A DNA stretch of 64,000 bases from Cryptomeria japonica. Its lineage: Eukaryota > Streptophyta > Pinopsida > Cupressales > Cupressaceae. The notes beneath the pieces are model-generated. The model did not search any database. It was not told the origin of the DNA and saw nothing but the letters and a program-made list of their open reading frames with translations. Both the position numbers and the translations under genes were made by a program. Of this stretch, positions 35,029-46,445 are shown piece by piece; positions within the stretch are counted from its first letter, which is position 1, and each line of letters opens with the position of its first letter. The stretch is taken from contig NC_081412.1 in the NCBI RefSeq assembly GCF_030272615.1, positions 673,457,823-673,521,822 of the forward strand, given 5' to 3'.

Positions 35029-35041
35029 CTTTGTGAAGCTT

Positions 35042-35046
35042 GTGCA
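35042..35046. other. Target site duplication of complete copia, left copy
   Basis: GTGCA lies directly before the 5' LTR; the right copy, GTGCA, is at 41724-41728. Perfect match. Confidence 0.92.
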
Positions 35047-36111
35047 TGTTGGTATTTTGGTATGGTTTTGTCATTGATGTTAACACCTACTAAAAACAAG
35101 CACTTTGGAGATCTAGCAACATTCACCAGCAAGCAAGTAACTATTGAACAATTACTGGTATATGGTTCACCGGTAGGATATAATGCTCACCAATACCTGG
35201 AATGATATGGAAGACACTTGGTAATGTCGAAGACATCGTATGGACACTTTGTTTTGAAGGATTGATCATTGGTATATTCATATTTACATATTTGCTTTTA
35301 CTGACAAATAGGTCCAGGGTTATCTAGGGTTACACTAGTAGGTTTATCTTTTCCAGATCAGCATGGCACGCTGTGGAGATGATTTATTATTGATATAAAT
35401 GCATTTAGCTGACATGTTTAATCAGTTATTGCATCAGATATTATATTGTTTGTAAAATGTTTTTATTGTAATATCTTGTAGAGCCAACCTACTAAAATTG
35501 GTCTTAGGTTATGGTATAAATGTAAGATCTTATTTGTAACATCAAATGTGGAATGAGAAAAAGAAGTGTGTGAAGGTATATGCGAGATTAAGTAGAGGTA
35601 TACACGAAGACATCATTTGAAGGTGAAGATAGGTTTTTGTAGAAGCATATTAGCATTACACCAGTACTAAATCCAGCATATGAAGATGCTATTTTGTGCA
35701 TTACATTCTTATTGGATTTAACCATCCAACTGTAGTCAGTGTGACTCCCATCTATGATTGAGCAATGAGCTCTAGGCTGTTGGCCTTTCTGCATGTGCAG
35801 ACCCCTTTTTGTACACTTACTATCTGTAGTAGTATCATCTAATTGTGGGTAAGGTTTCCCACCATGGTTTTTCCCCTTATAGGGTTTCCATGTACAAATA
35901 TTGGTGTTATGTGTTGTGGATGACTTTATGTTTATGTTTCATGCATTAATCCTTACCAGTATAGCAATTTACTATTAACACTATCTACCAACACACTTAA
36001 CTAGTTTAGTGGTATTAAGCATTAAGTTGGTTAATTGGTTTTTGGTTTGAATTTATTAGACAACTAATTCACCCCCCCCCCCCCCCTCTTAGTTGTCTCT
36101 AGGACCTAACA
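35047..36111 (+). repeat. 5' LTR of copia 1
   Basis: Starts TGTTGGTATTTTGG, ends GGACCTAACA. A run of 16 C lies at 36072-36087, against 7 C in the 3' LTR. Confidence 0.95.
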
Positions 36112-36113
36112 AT

Positions 36114-36125
36114 TGGTATCAGAGC
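36114..36125 (+). other. Primer binding site of copia 1
   Basis: TGGTATCAGAGC lies two bases after the 5' LTR. It is complementary to the 3' end of initiator Met-tRNA and is the common plant copia primer site. Confidence 0.93.
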
Positions 36126-36167
36126 CTAGTCCTCTTTTGTAGAAGTTTAACAACTTGAGGAGATCTA

Positions 36168-39100
36168 ATGACTACTAATTGCTTTAGGAAGGACAGTCCT
36201 AAACTTGATGGAACCAACTATGGGATATGGAAGATCAAGATGGAGACACATTTGAATTGCATTGGTAAAGACATATGGGAAGTTACAAAGAATGGTTATA
36301 CTGCTACTATAGCTAGTTAGATTGCTCCAACTACCTTAGCCAAAGATGAAGAGAATGATTGCAAAGCAAGAGAAGCACTTTTGAGTGCATTATCAGATCA
36401 ACAAATCATTGGATTATTAGATAGGTCTACTGCTAAAGCTATTTGGGATCATTTGGAAACACTAAATGAAGGAGATTCCACAGTCAAGATTGCAAAACTT
36501 GAAAGCTTCTGAGTCAGGTATGAACATCTGAAAATGGAAAAAGATGAAAGGATTTCTGCTTTTATGGAAAGAGTAAATGAAATTGTTTTGGTTATTAAAT
36601 GTTGTGGAGAAACCTTGAGTGAGGATGAAATTGTTTCAAAAATATTAAGAGGTTTGCCACCGATATATAAAATGAAGGTTACTACTATAAATGAGTTGAG
36701 AACAATGCCTAATACATAAGTAACTAGGGATACATTGATTGGAAAACTTTTAGCTTTTGAAATTGAGGAATTTGGTCCTATTGCTACTATAAAAACTGAT
36801 CTATCTTTTAAAGAATCAACATCATCTGCTCCATCATTTGACAAATTAGACTGGAAATCCTTTTATGCAAGAGAACTTCAAGAAACCCGGAAGGAGAATG
36901 AAGAGCTTGAAGAACTTGAAGCACTATTTGCAAGAAAAATGCCAAAAGGTCCTATTAGAAGTAAGTATGAAGGTAAAGCACCCTTTAAATGTTTTAACTA
37001 CAATAAAATTGGTCATATGGCTTTGAGATGCCCTGATAGACATGCTAGACTAAGAGAAGAATCTAGAAGAACATACAAGCATAATCCTGAATATCAAAGA
37101 TACAAATTTAAGAAGAACAAAGACAAATCTTGTTACATTGTTGATGAAGGTGTGACTGATGATTCTGATGATGATCCGATAGATAATGGATGGGTTTTTG
37201 TTGCTATAACAGAAGATCAACCAGCACCTACTACTCAACCGGTAGAACAAGCCCTAGGAGCTAAAGTTGAAGCAAAGGATGAATGGATCATTGACTTAGG
37301 ATGCTCACATCACATGACTGGAGACAAAGGTAAATTCTAGAATTTTCAAGAATACAATGGAGGTTTAGTAATATTTGGAGATGACAAAGCCTGTTTAATC
37401 AAAGGTAAGGGTTCAATATCTCTTGATGGTAAGAATAACACTGACAATGTCTACTACGTTGAAGGATTAAAGCATAATATTTTAAGTGTTGGTCAATTAG
37501 TTGAGAAGGGATTTCAGTTACAATTTAAAAATGGTAAATGCAAAATCATGAATAGAACTAGTTTAGAAATTGCAACCAGTAATCAGACTAGAGGTAATAT
37601 CTTTCTTTTGAATAACAGTGAAAAAACATGCTTAATTGCACATATAGATGAAAGTTGGTTATGGCATAAGAGACTATGTCACATAAACTTTGATTGCATG
37701 GTAAAAATCAACAATTCTAAGGCAGTTAGAGATCTACCTAAAATTGTGAAACCTCAGAACCCAATTTGTAAGGAATGTCAATTTGGAAAACAAGTTAGAG
37801 CTAGTTTCAAAAGTATTCCAAAAAAATCTAGTAATGCTCTTGATTTAATTCACACTGATTTATGTGGTCCGACTAGAACTAAAAGCTTACAAGGTGATAG
37901 ATATTTCATGCTAATTATTGATGATTATTTTAGAATGTGTTGGGTTACTTTTCTCAGAGAAAAATCAGAAGCACTTGGGAAGTTCAAAATATTCAAAGCA
38001 ATGGTTGAGAATGAAACCGGTAAGAAAATCAAATGTTTAAGATCAGATCAAGGAGGAGAATTCATATCTAAGGACTTTAATACATTTTGTGAAGTGAATG
38101 GAATCAAAAGACAGTTATCAGCACCTCGGACACCACAGCAGAATGGAGTTTTTGAAAGGAAAAATATAACTATCTTGGACACAGCAAGAAGTATGTTATC
38201 AAAAGAAAATCTACCACATGTGTACTAAAGAGAGGCAGTTAGCACTATTGTCTATACACTCAACAAAGTTCATATCAAAGGTGAAACTAGTAAGACCCCT
38301 CATGAACAATAGTTTGGTAATACTCCTACTCTTAAGTATTTCATAATTTTTGGAAGTAAATGTTATATTAGAAGAGATGAGTATATTGGCAAATTTGATC
38401 CTAGAAGTGATGAAGGAATATTTCTTGGTTATTCATCTAAGAGCAAGGCATATAGATGTTTTAATAAAAGATTGTAGAAAATTGTTGAGAGTACAAATGT
38501 AAAGATTGATGAACAATTCAAAGGAACTTCAAGGTATATAGACTCTGAACTAGCAACAAAAATTGTAGCAAATGAACCTACACTAAATCCACCAGTATAG
38601 AATGAAGATCCAGTTACCCCGGTATCATCAAAGGATTCCACAGTAATTGAAGTACAACAACAAACTAAGACACCCCGGTATGTAAGATTGAATCATTCTG
38701 AAGATTAGATAATTGGAAACAAATTTAAAGGAGTTATGACAAGAGGAAGATTGGAAAATGAAGATGTATGTCTTATTTCTCAAATTGAACCATCATCTAT
38801 CAATGAGGCATGTGAAGATAAATTTTGGATTAAAGCTATGGAAGAAAAATTGGGACAAATTGTGAAAAATAATACTTGGACATTAGTTCCTCGGCCTAAA
38901 GATAAAAATGTAATTGGAACCAAATGGGTATTTAGAAACAAACTTAATGAAGATGGTAAGGTTGTTAGAAATAAAGCAAGACTAGTTTGTAAGAGATATT
39001 CTCAGAAAGAAGGAGTTGATTACAATGAAACCTTTGCAGCGGTAGCCAAAATTAAGGCAGTCAGATTATTCTTGGCTTTTGCAGCTCACAAAGACTACAA

Positions 39101-40319
39101 AGTTTATCAAATCGATATTAAATGTGCATTTTTGAATGGAGATCTTGAAGAGGAAGTATATCTTGAACAACCTGATGGATTTTCCTTGACAGATGACAAT
39201 GATATGGTTTGCAGGTTAAGAAAAGCTTTGTATGGATTGAAACAAGCCCCAAGAGCTTGGTATGCAAGATTGGATAAGTATATTTTAAAGATTAGTTTTA
39301 CTAAAGGAAATGCTATTAGAAATTTATATTACAAAGTAACTAATGATGACATCTTTATTATTGAAGTATTTGTTGATGATATAATCTTTGGAGGAGAAGA
39401 TGGACTATGTAAGGAATTTTCTATTAAAATGCAGCAAGAATTTGAAATGTCTATGATTGGAAAAATTAAATTCTTTTTAGGATTGCAGATTTCACAGACT
39501 GATAAAGGTATATTTTTGAGTCAATACAAGTACTTGAAAGAACTACTAAAGAAATTTGGGATGGAGAACTCTAAACCGGTAAGCACACCTATGACTACAA
39601 ATGACAAATTATCTCAAAGGGATGAATCTACACCTGTTAATCAACCCAGATACAAATCTATGATAGGAGGTTTATTGTATTTGACACAAACCAAGCCTGA
39701 TATTATGAATGTAGTATGTATTATTTCTAGGTTTCAAAGTAATCCTAGGGAAAATCATGAATCAACAGTAAAAAGGATTTTCCAGTACTTACAAGGCACA
39801 TCAAATCTTGGATTATGGTATCCTAGAGATGAAAATTTTGATCTATGTGCATACACAAATACAAATTGGGCAGGAGATGTGGATGATAGAAAAAGCACCA
39901 CTGGAGGAGCATTCTTTCTTGGAAAGAGATTATTTTGTTGGTTGAGTAAGAAATAGAGTTGTACATCTTTATCAATAGTAGAATAAGAATATGTTGTAGC
40001 AGCAACTAACTATACACAAGTACTATGGCTTAAGCAAATGTTGAAAGACATAAAAGTAAAATGCAAGGAACCTATTACTATATATTGTGATTACACTATA
40101 GAAATTGATATATCTAAAAATCCAGTATTACATTCTAAAACAAAACATGTTTCTATCAAACTGAATTTTCTAAGGGAAAAAGTTGAAGAAAAAGAGATAA
40201 AACTGGTTTATGTGAATACTAAAGAACAACTTGCAGATATTTTCACAAAACCTTTGCCTAAGGAGAATTTTGAATATCTCAGAGATCAGCTTAGAGTCAT
40301 ACCACCACTGGTACAGACT
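36168..40319 (+). pseudogene. gag-pol polyprotein of copia 1, one frame with in-frame stops only
   Basis: From ATG 36168-36170 (KLDGTNYGIWKIKME, the copia gag start) to TAG 40320-40322 a single frame carries gag, protease, integrase, RT and RNase H. About eleven stop codons interrupt it, but I find no frameshift. The zinc knuckle (36990-37031) has Tyr for its second Cys (CFNYNKIGHMALRC). The protease site reads IIDLGCSHHMTG, with Leu for Ser after the Asp. Integrase keeps its acidic triad context (HTDLCGP, RSDQGGEF, NGVFERKN; about 37850-38160). RT has IDIKCAFLNGDLEEEVYLE, YGLKQAPRAWY and FVDDIIFGG (about 39110-39395). RNase H has YTNTNWAGDVDD, with both Asp of the DxDW motif changed to Asn. 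Several changes fit C-to-T or G-to-A transitions. Confidence 0.93.
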
Positions 40320-40401
40320 TAGACAGTTGATGATTGTCACCAATCGACAGAATTAAAAGACAAATCTTTTATTCCAGTCTTTGATGAGGAAGCTACTTCT
40401 C

Positions 40402-40664
40402 AGGGGGAGTAGTTGGTATTTTGTATGAACTTGATTTTTGTAACTCTGGCATTTGATGTCAAAGGGAGAGAGATATCTATGCAAAAACACATTATCTTTT
40501 GAGGAGAGATAGAGATTGATATTAAAGATTAATCTTTGGATAAACACATGTTGCTCCTAGGGGGAGAAATTGTTGTTTAGGAGATTTTTGGTATTTGGCA
40601 TTTCTGTTCTGGCACTTTGATGGTTTTTCCATCTTGTGTTGCCATCAATGCCAAAGGGGGAGAT
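40402..40664 (+). other. Four polypurine tracts before copia 1 3' LTR
   Basis: In order: cagggggagtag (40401), caaagggagagag (40460), ctagggggagaaat (40558) and ccaaagggggagatt (40651-40664). The last abuts the LTR. The first and third are followed by TTGGTATTTTG- or TTGTT-like words that resemble the LTR start. Confidence 0.8.
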
Positions 40665-41723
40665 TGTTGGTATTTTGGTATTGTTTTGTCATTGATGTCA
40701 ACACCTACTGAAAACAAGCACTTTGGAGATCCAACAACATTCACCAACAAGCAAGTAACTATTGAACAATTATTGGTATATTGTTCACCGGTAGGATATA
40801 ATGTTCATCAGTACCTGGAATGATATGGAAGACACTTGGTAATGTCGAAGACATTGTATGGACACTTTGTTTTGAAGGATTGATCATTGGTATATTCATA
40901 TTTACATATTTGCTTTTACCGGCAAATAGGTCCAGGGTTATCTAGGGTTACACCGACAAGCTTATCTTTTCCAGATCAGCATGGTACACTATGGATATGA
41001 TTTATTATTGATATAAATGTATTCGACTGACATGTTTAATTGGTTATTGCATCAGATATTATATTGTTTGTAAAATGTTTTTATTGTAATATCTTGTAGA
41101 GCTGACCTACTAAAATTGGTCTTAGGTTATGGTATAAATGTAAGATCTTATTTGTAAGATCAAATGTGGAATGCGAAAAAGAATTGTGTGAAGGTATATG
41201 CGAGATTAAGCAGAGGTATACACAAAGACATCATTTGATGGTGAAGATAGGTTTTTGTAGAAGCATATCAGCATTACATCGGTACTGAATCCAGCATATG
41301 AAGATGTTATTTTGTGCAGTACATTCTTATTGGATTTAACCATCCAACTGTAGTTAGTGTGACTCCCATCTGTGATTAAGCATTGAGGTCTAGGCTATTG
41401 GCCTTTTTCTACATGTGCAAACCCCTTTTTGTACACTTACTATCTATAGTAGTATCATCTGATTGTGGGTAAGGTTTCCCACTGTGGTTTTTCCCCTTAT
41501 AGGGTTTCCACGTACAAATATTGGTGTTATGTGTTGTGGATGACTTTATATTTATGTTTCATGCATTAATCCTTATTGGTATAGAATTTTATTGTTAACA
41601 CTGTCTACTAGCACACTTAACTGGTTTACCGGTATTATGCATTAAGTTGGTTAATTGGTTTTTGGTTTGAATTTATTAGACAACTGATTCACCCCCCCTC
41701 TCAGATGTCTCTGGGACCTAACA
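40665..41723 (+). repeat. 3' LTR of copia 1
   Basis: Starts TGTTGGTATTTTGG, ends GGACCTAACA, 1059 bases, aligning throughout with the 5' LTR. GTGCA follows. Confidence 0.95.
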
Positions 41724-44700
41724 GTGCAGGGAATTTTCAAAACAAAATTCCCACCCAGAGCTCCCATTACCCTCCGTTGTTTGAATCGCAGTCATTATTA
41801 TTGATTAATTGATTTATATAGTTTAATAATGTTAAATTAATTAATGAATTAATATAGTTTAAAATAAAAAGTTAAATAAATAGTTGATATAAATATTTAA
41901 ATATTATTATGTAGTTATTATTATTTTATCCTTTGGTAATTAGAGTAATGATTTAATATTATTATTGTTTATCCAAGATTAATTAATTAATTATTATCTA
42001 TTTTATTTATTGATGTTATTTAATTATATTCTTTTGATTATTTAATTTGTGGGCTTTATTTAATTAATTGTGCCCATAGGTTTTATTTATATTGGATAAT
42101 CATACTATTTTAATTCCTATTCGTACTCTTGGTTATTAGTTTTATTACCTGTCCTACTTACTCTATTTTACTATTGGTTGGTCACTTGGTAAGTTAGATA
42201 AATATGATTTTATATTATTTATGCATAGATTTTTGGGTTGGTAGGTATATTATATGGTTTCCTCAAATTTTCTAATTGGCTAAGAGTTTCCTATAGTTGA
42301 AGTTTAATTTTTATTTATTTGGCTTTTTGAGAGTGTTGTCAGATTACCATTCCCCAGAATTTCGGAATAGGTTTTGAATTTTCTTGAAGCTTGGATTGAA
42401 GATTTGATTTCTTGGTTGTTGATTATTTTGTTCTTCATCGAACTTTCTATTGATTTGGAGTGCGATTTTTTTAGGTTGGAGCTTTTGTTCTCTTCTTTGC
42501 AAATTTCATTTTTGAAAGCATGTATACTTCATGCTTGATTAAAAGATTGTTTTTGGTTTTAAAATTATTTTTAGAGACTATATTTGCAATTGGAAAATAT
42601 TTGGGAAGGAAGGGATTTTGAAAGAGAATTTGCAGATCCTTGTTTTTAGCTTGAAATATTGCTTGTCAATAGTGCAATTTCTATCTTATTCACTATGAAT
42701 GGTAATTAATCCTCTTTGTGATTAATATGTGATGATTAACTTTAAATTGTTATGATATTTATTTATGTGATGTACTCTTTGAGTCTCTCTTGTCTCAACA
42801 TGGTTTTTAGGTGATTTTGGGCATCCTAAAGCTTGACGCGAGCCAATTTGGTTCTTAGTGATTTGCATTTTTTGGGGATAGACCTTGAAAAGCATCTGTG
42901 ATTGTATTTAACTTCATTTAGCTTGTTTTAAGTTTTTCTTGAGGTTGTTGTGTTATTAGTGCTTCTCTCCTTTGATGGTTTGTGTCTAAGTACCATTCTA
43001 AGCACTGATGGAGAAGGTTCTTTATGCAATTTTCTTACCCTGAGTCTGCAACCTTGTAATTTTGTATTCCCTCTCTGATTTTTAGAGTTTCAAGACCTAC
43101 TAGTTTGGTTTTGAGTGCCATTTTTGATGCGGCTTAGCTGATCTGGGCAAGTACCTTAGCCTTAGGTCTGTATTTTGGTTGATTTTTGTCTTCTTTAAAA
43201 AAAGTGATACAAAATCTCCCAAAAATGCCACCATATGGACCAAGAGCACAACCATATGGACCAAGAACACTACCATATGGCCTAGTAATACTATTATGTA
43301 TCCCAAGAGTACCGGGTAATGTGCCAAGAGAGTTGAAGTTTTGAAAATGAGAAATTGGGAGAAACACCCAAAACTCTACCAACTGCACCCAAAATGCTAC
43401 CAGATGGTCCTCGAATGCTATGTTATGTACCAAAAATGCCATCGTATATACCTAAAACATTGCACTGTATTCCATGGGCACTGAGTTGCATTCTAGGAGC
43501 TCTAGACTACTCTAGATATCCTAAAAGTCAATTTTGAGCAATGTAAGTGATTGTTTAGGTTCAGTGCATTCTCCAGAGGCATCCATGGTGGTTTTTTTTG
43601 AGAATATTTGAGTTGCATTTGATGTAATTTGATCTTTTATGATGTCTTTTGTGCTCCAGTAAGAGGGTGTGTGCCTTATCGTTGAGGTGTTTCTTATGCT
43701 TTGAGTTTCTCTAGAAAGAGGAATGTTTCCTTGTTGTTGAGGATTGTTATTATGACTCTAGTGGGATGTGTTATGATTTGTTGTTTAGGATTTTGATTCA
43801 CCTTTGGTTTATGTTCATGATAGGATCTTTGATTGTAATGCACTGGTGAAGGCTATTGCCCTTTATGAGGCCTTATGTATCCTATTTCATGTCGTATGCT
43901 CGTTATGATTTTATGAGCACTTTAATATCTCTTGTGAGCCTTTATTATTAGAGTTATGATGTTATCTTGTTGTATGTTCCACCCTAAGTTTTATGTGCAT
44001 GCTAGGGGGAGTGGGCTTCCAAGTGAGTGACTAGGATTGCAAGGGCCTAGACAACTAGGTTACTCAAGGTCTAGATCACTGGATCTCATTGGGAGTTTGA
44101 CTTTGTAATCTAGTGATAACTTAATATAATAACTCTTGGGGTTGGGTGGCATACTTCATCTTACTAAGATAAGAAATGGATGGTGGCCCCTCTACCTTTC
44201 CCAGTGGTAGTGATCCGGTATAGGATTGGGAAGGCCTTGGGAACCTAGGTAAGCTAATCTCCCTTACCCCATTAAGGTTGAGATGGCTCTACATGTACAT
44301 GTAGGATGGTCAAGACACATACCCATGTTCTTATTTGTTACATGTGATGACACTCTTTCCCTACATGTAGGTCATAGTGTCTTGAGCCATGTTTTTGATG
44401 TGTCACCTTTGGAGGGTTTGTGTTCGAGGTTTTGAAGATTGGATTCTACATCTTGCATTATTGCATTTATTGTATTCATCTTTCCTTTGGTTGTTAGGTG
44501 TTGGCCTAGATCTAGAGTGTGAGTGGGATTTTTTGTCATCTCCTAGAGGGTGGGTGGTTCCTTATGGTTCCACATGGTTAGGTGTTTTGATGCCTTCTTG
44601 CATTGGGATGCCCTTTGTTGGATTCCCTTACGTGCATGTGGATATCTTGTCTTCTAAGCTTGGGATGGACTCTTGTAGAAAATTGTTGTAAATAGTTCTT

Positions 44701-44871
44701 GTGGCATATCTATATAGATTCATGATGCAATTGTAATGTGATTGAGAGCCATCCTCCTCATGGTGTAAGGATATTTTATTCATGTAAATGGTGGATAACA
44801 TTGCAGGAGAATAAATGAAGTAACTTGTGGTATTGGTTTATTAATGGAAATAGAATTATGAATATGCATGT
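41724..44871 (+). repeat. Chromovirus 3' LTR, third piece, with repeat copy B
   Basis: The LTR resumes after the GTGCA duplication. A short unique part (to about 41800) is followed by repeat copy B (41800-43375), an extended CCATATGG-type block (43225-43510) and an LTR tail. The tail contains ATCTCCTAG..GGGTGGTTCC (about 44538-44572), which is also found in the - strand LTR at about 52490-52530. The expected LTR end (GGGGCATTACA) is not reached; the piece is cut at 44871 by the next copia LTR. ORFs here, such as 44389-44691, have no recognisable product. Confidence 0.7.
41800..43375 (+). repeat. Direct repeat copy B in chromovirus LTR
   Basis: Partner of copy A (33180-34710). With the copia removed, the two start about 1.94 kb apart and are separated by about 400 bases that are not repeated. 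Confidence 0.85.
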
Positions 44872-46092
44872 TGTTAGATAGTTCAAATAACTAGAGGACA
44901 ACTGAGAGATGGGGGTGAATCAGTTGTCAGCAGATTACCGGAACCATAAGCATTCAAAAATGTATTACCAGAACATACAAGATGAATACCAGAATGCATA
45001 AAACAACTACCAGAAGATATACCAATTAAGCACAATAAATAATTATATAATAGTTACCATCCATTCATGACACATGACACCAAGATTTGTACATGGAAAA
45101 CCTAGTAAAGGGAAAAATCACGGTGGGAAGCCTACCCACAGTTAGATAATACTTTTGTAGTAAGTATGTGATTACAAATTGAGAAGCCTGCACTTGCACG
45201 AAGGCCAATAGCCTAGAGCATACTACTCATAACAAAAGGAGCCTCACTAACTACATAAGAAATTCAAACTACAATCCAAAAGGAAGAATGAACTCCTATA
45301 ATAGCATCTCTGATTCCTGAGTACAATTTTGATTAAGCTCAACACCGAAGGTCTTAAATCTCTTGCATAAACCCCACTTGATCACCTATGATCGACCAAA
45401 TCCTCAGAATGAATGATTGTTACATTATTCGCTTGCATACACATTTTATTTGATATCAAATGAGAACTTACATGTATATACAAACCCTAGACCTTAAACA
45501 ATTAGGTCGGCTACTCAAACAATAAACCTATTACATAATTATAAAACATGTCAACCAGAGACCAAACAAGTATCATTCAACCAATAAATCATCTCGAAAA
45601 CACATCGAGGAGTTCCAACAACACGTTTCATTAAGTCAAACCATAACATAGATAGTATCAGACCTAATTTAGGTCCACACATGCTAAAAAAATTATTCCA
45701 ATCAATTGAGGCATGAACACAATCATCATTAGCATCCTGAATCCCTTCTAGAAGCCACACCAACACTTATGCATAATATCAAAAATATTCAACAAAGCTC
45801 TATAGGTGAAACCCTTACCGAATGAAGAAACCAAGATTAGTAGGATATGAGATAGCATCTAATCACCAAGTCAATACCAACTAATTGAACATATATTTGA
45901 ATAGCATGAATATTAGATCTAAGCCAATTCCATAAGCCAAAGCATACTGGAATGTACCAGATCAATATCAATCGGAAACCAACCATCCTACCGAGACCAA
46001 CTGTATATCGGTAAACAGTCACAACAACTAGTGTTTATATCAATAAAAAAACATCAGTGAATCACATAATCAATTCCTTCATATTTCCAAGA
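44872..46092 (-). repeat. 3' LTR of copia 2
   Basis: On the - strand it starts TCTTGGAAATATG (expected TG changed to TC) at 46092, after PPT CCAAAGGGGGAGAT, and ends CTATCTAACA at 44872, 1221 bases. The end has the same C-run and octamer style as the copia 1 LTR. Confidence 0.8.
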
Positions 46093-46382
46093 ATCTCCCC
46101 CTTTGGCATTGATGACAACACTAGATGTGAAAAACATCCAAGTGCCAATAAATGCCAAACAAATCTCCCATAAAAGAGTATAGCACTAAAGTTCCGATTC
46201 ATACTCTCCCTATAAATGATATCATAGTCAATCTCTACAAATTTTTCCCCCTAATGTATATAACTCCTTAAGTTTTTCACATGAATATATCTCCCCCTTT
46301 GACATCAATGCCAAAGATCTGACATAAATATCAAAGTAAAATAATAAACCACTGAATTACAAGACTAACTACTCCCCCTGAA
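46093..46382 (-). other. Four polypurine tracts before copia 2 3' LTR
   Basis: On the - strand, in order: TTCAGGGGGAGTAG (about 46382-46369), TCAAAGGGGGAGATAT (about 46300-46285), TTAGGGGGAAAAAT (about 46256-46243) and CCAAAGGGGGAGAT (46106-46093). Order and sequence match copia 0 and copia 1. Confidence 0.75.
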
Positions 46383-46445
46383 TAGTATCATAACCACATC
46401 AATCCAGAATGAACAATAGCTTTGATTGATGCCAAATAGCATCAA

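Larger units (their letters stand above)
32740..35046 (+). repeat. Chromovirus 3' LTR, second piece, with repeat copy A
   Basis: This is the continuation of the LTR begun at 9592, after the CCTAG duplication. AT-rich sequence (33150-33560) is followed by T-rich sequence and, at 34575-34640, a block of CCATATGG-type words about 2.0 kb from the LTR start. That is where the other chromovirus LTRs have their palindromic block. It is cut at 35046 by the complete copia. Sequence 34710-35046 has no counterpart in the other LTRs that I can see. Confidence 0.75.
35047..41723 (+). mobile_element. Complete Sirevirus-like Ty1/copia element (copia 1)
   Basis: The element has two LTRs (35047-36111, 1065 bases; 40665-41723, 1059 bases), a primer site for initiator Met-tRNA, one gag-pol frame (36168-40319), four purine tracts and GTGCA target duplications on both sides: 6677 bases in all. 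It sits inside the chromovirus LTR. In the first about 370 bases of the LTRs I count roughly 25 differences, most of them transitions, so it is not a recent insertion. The lineage call rests on the four-tract PPT region and the primer site. Confidence 0.95.

Noticed and set aside
36072-36087. Run of 16 C in the 5' LTR of copia 1
   Set aside because: The partner LTR has 7 C; slippage or sequencing length error explains it. Not treated as a signal.
36114-36125. Part of a tRNA-Met gene
   Set aside because: It is only the 12-base primer site after an LTR; no cloverleaf around it.
44389-44691. 100-codon + strand ORF, Leu/Trp/Gly-rich
   Set aside because: It lies in the tail of a chromovirus LTR and has no motif; the same LTR region elsewhere is not open in that frame.
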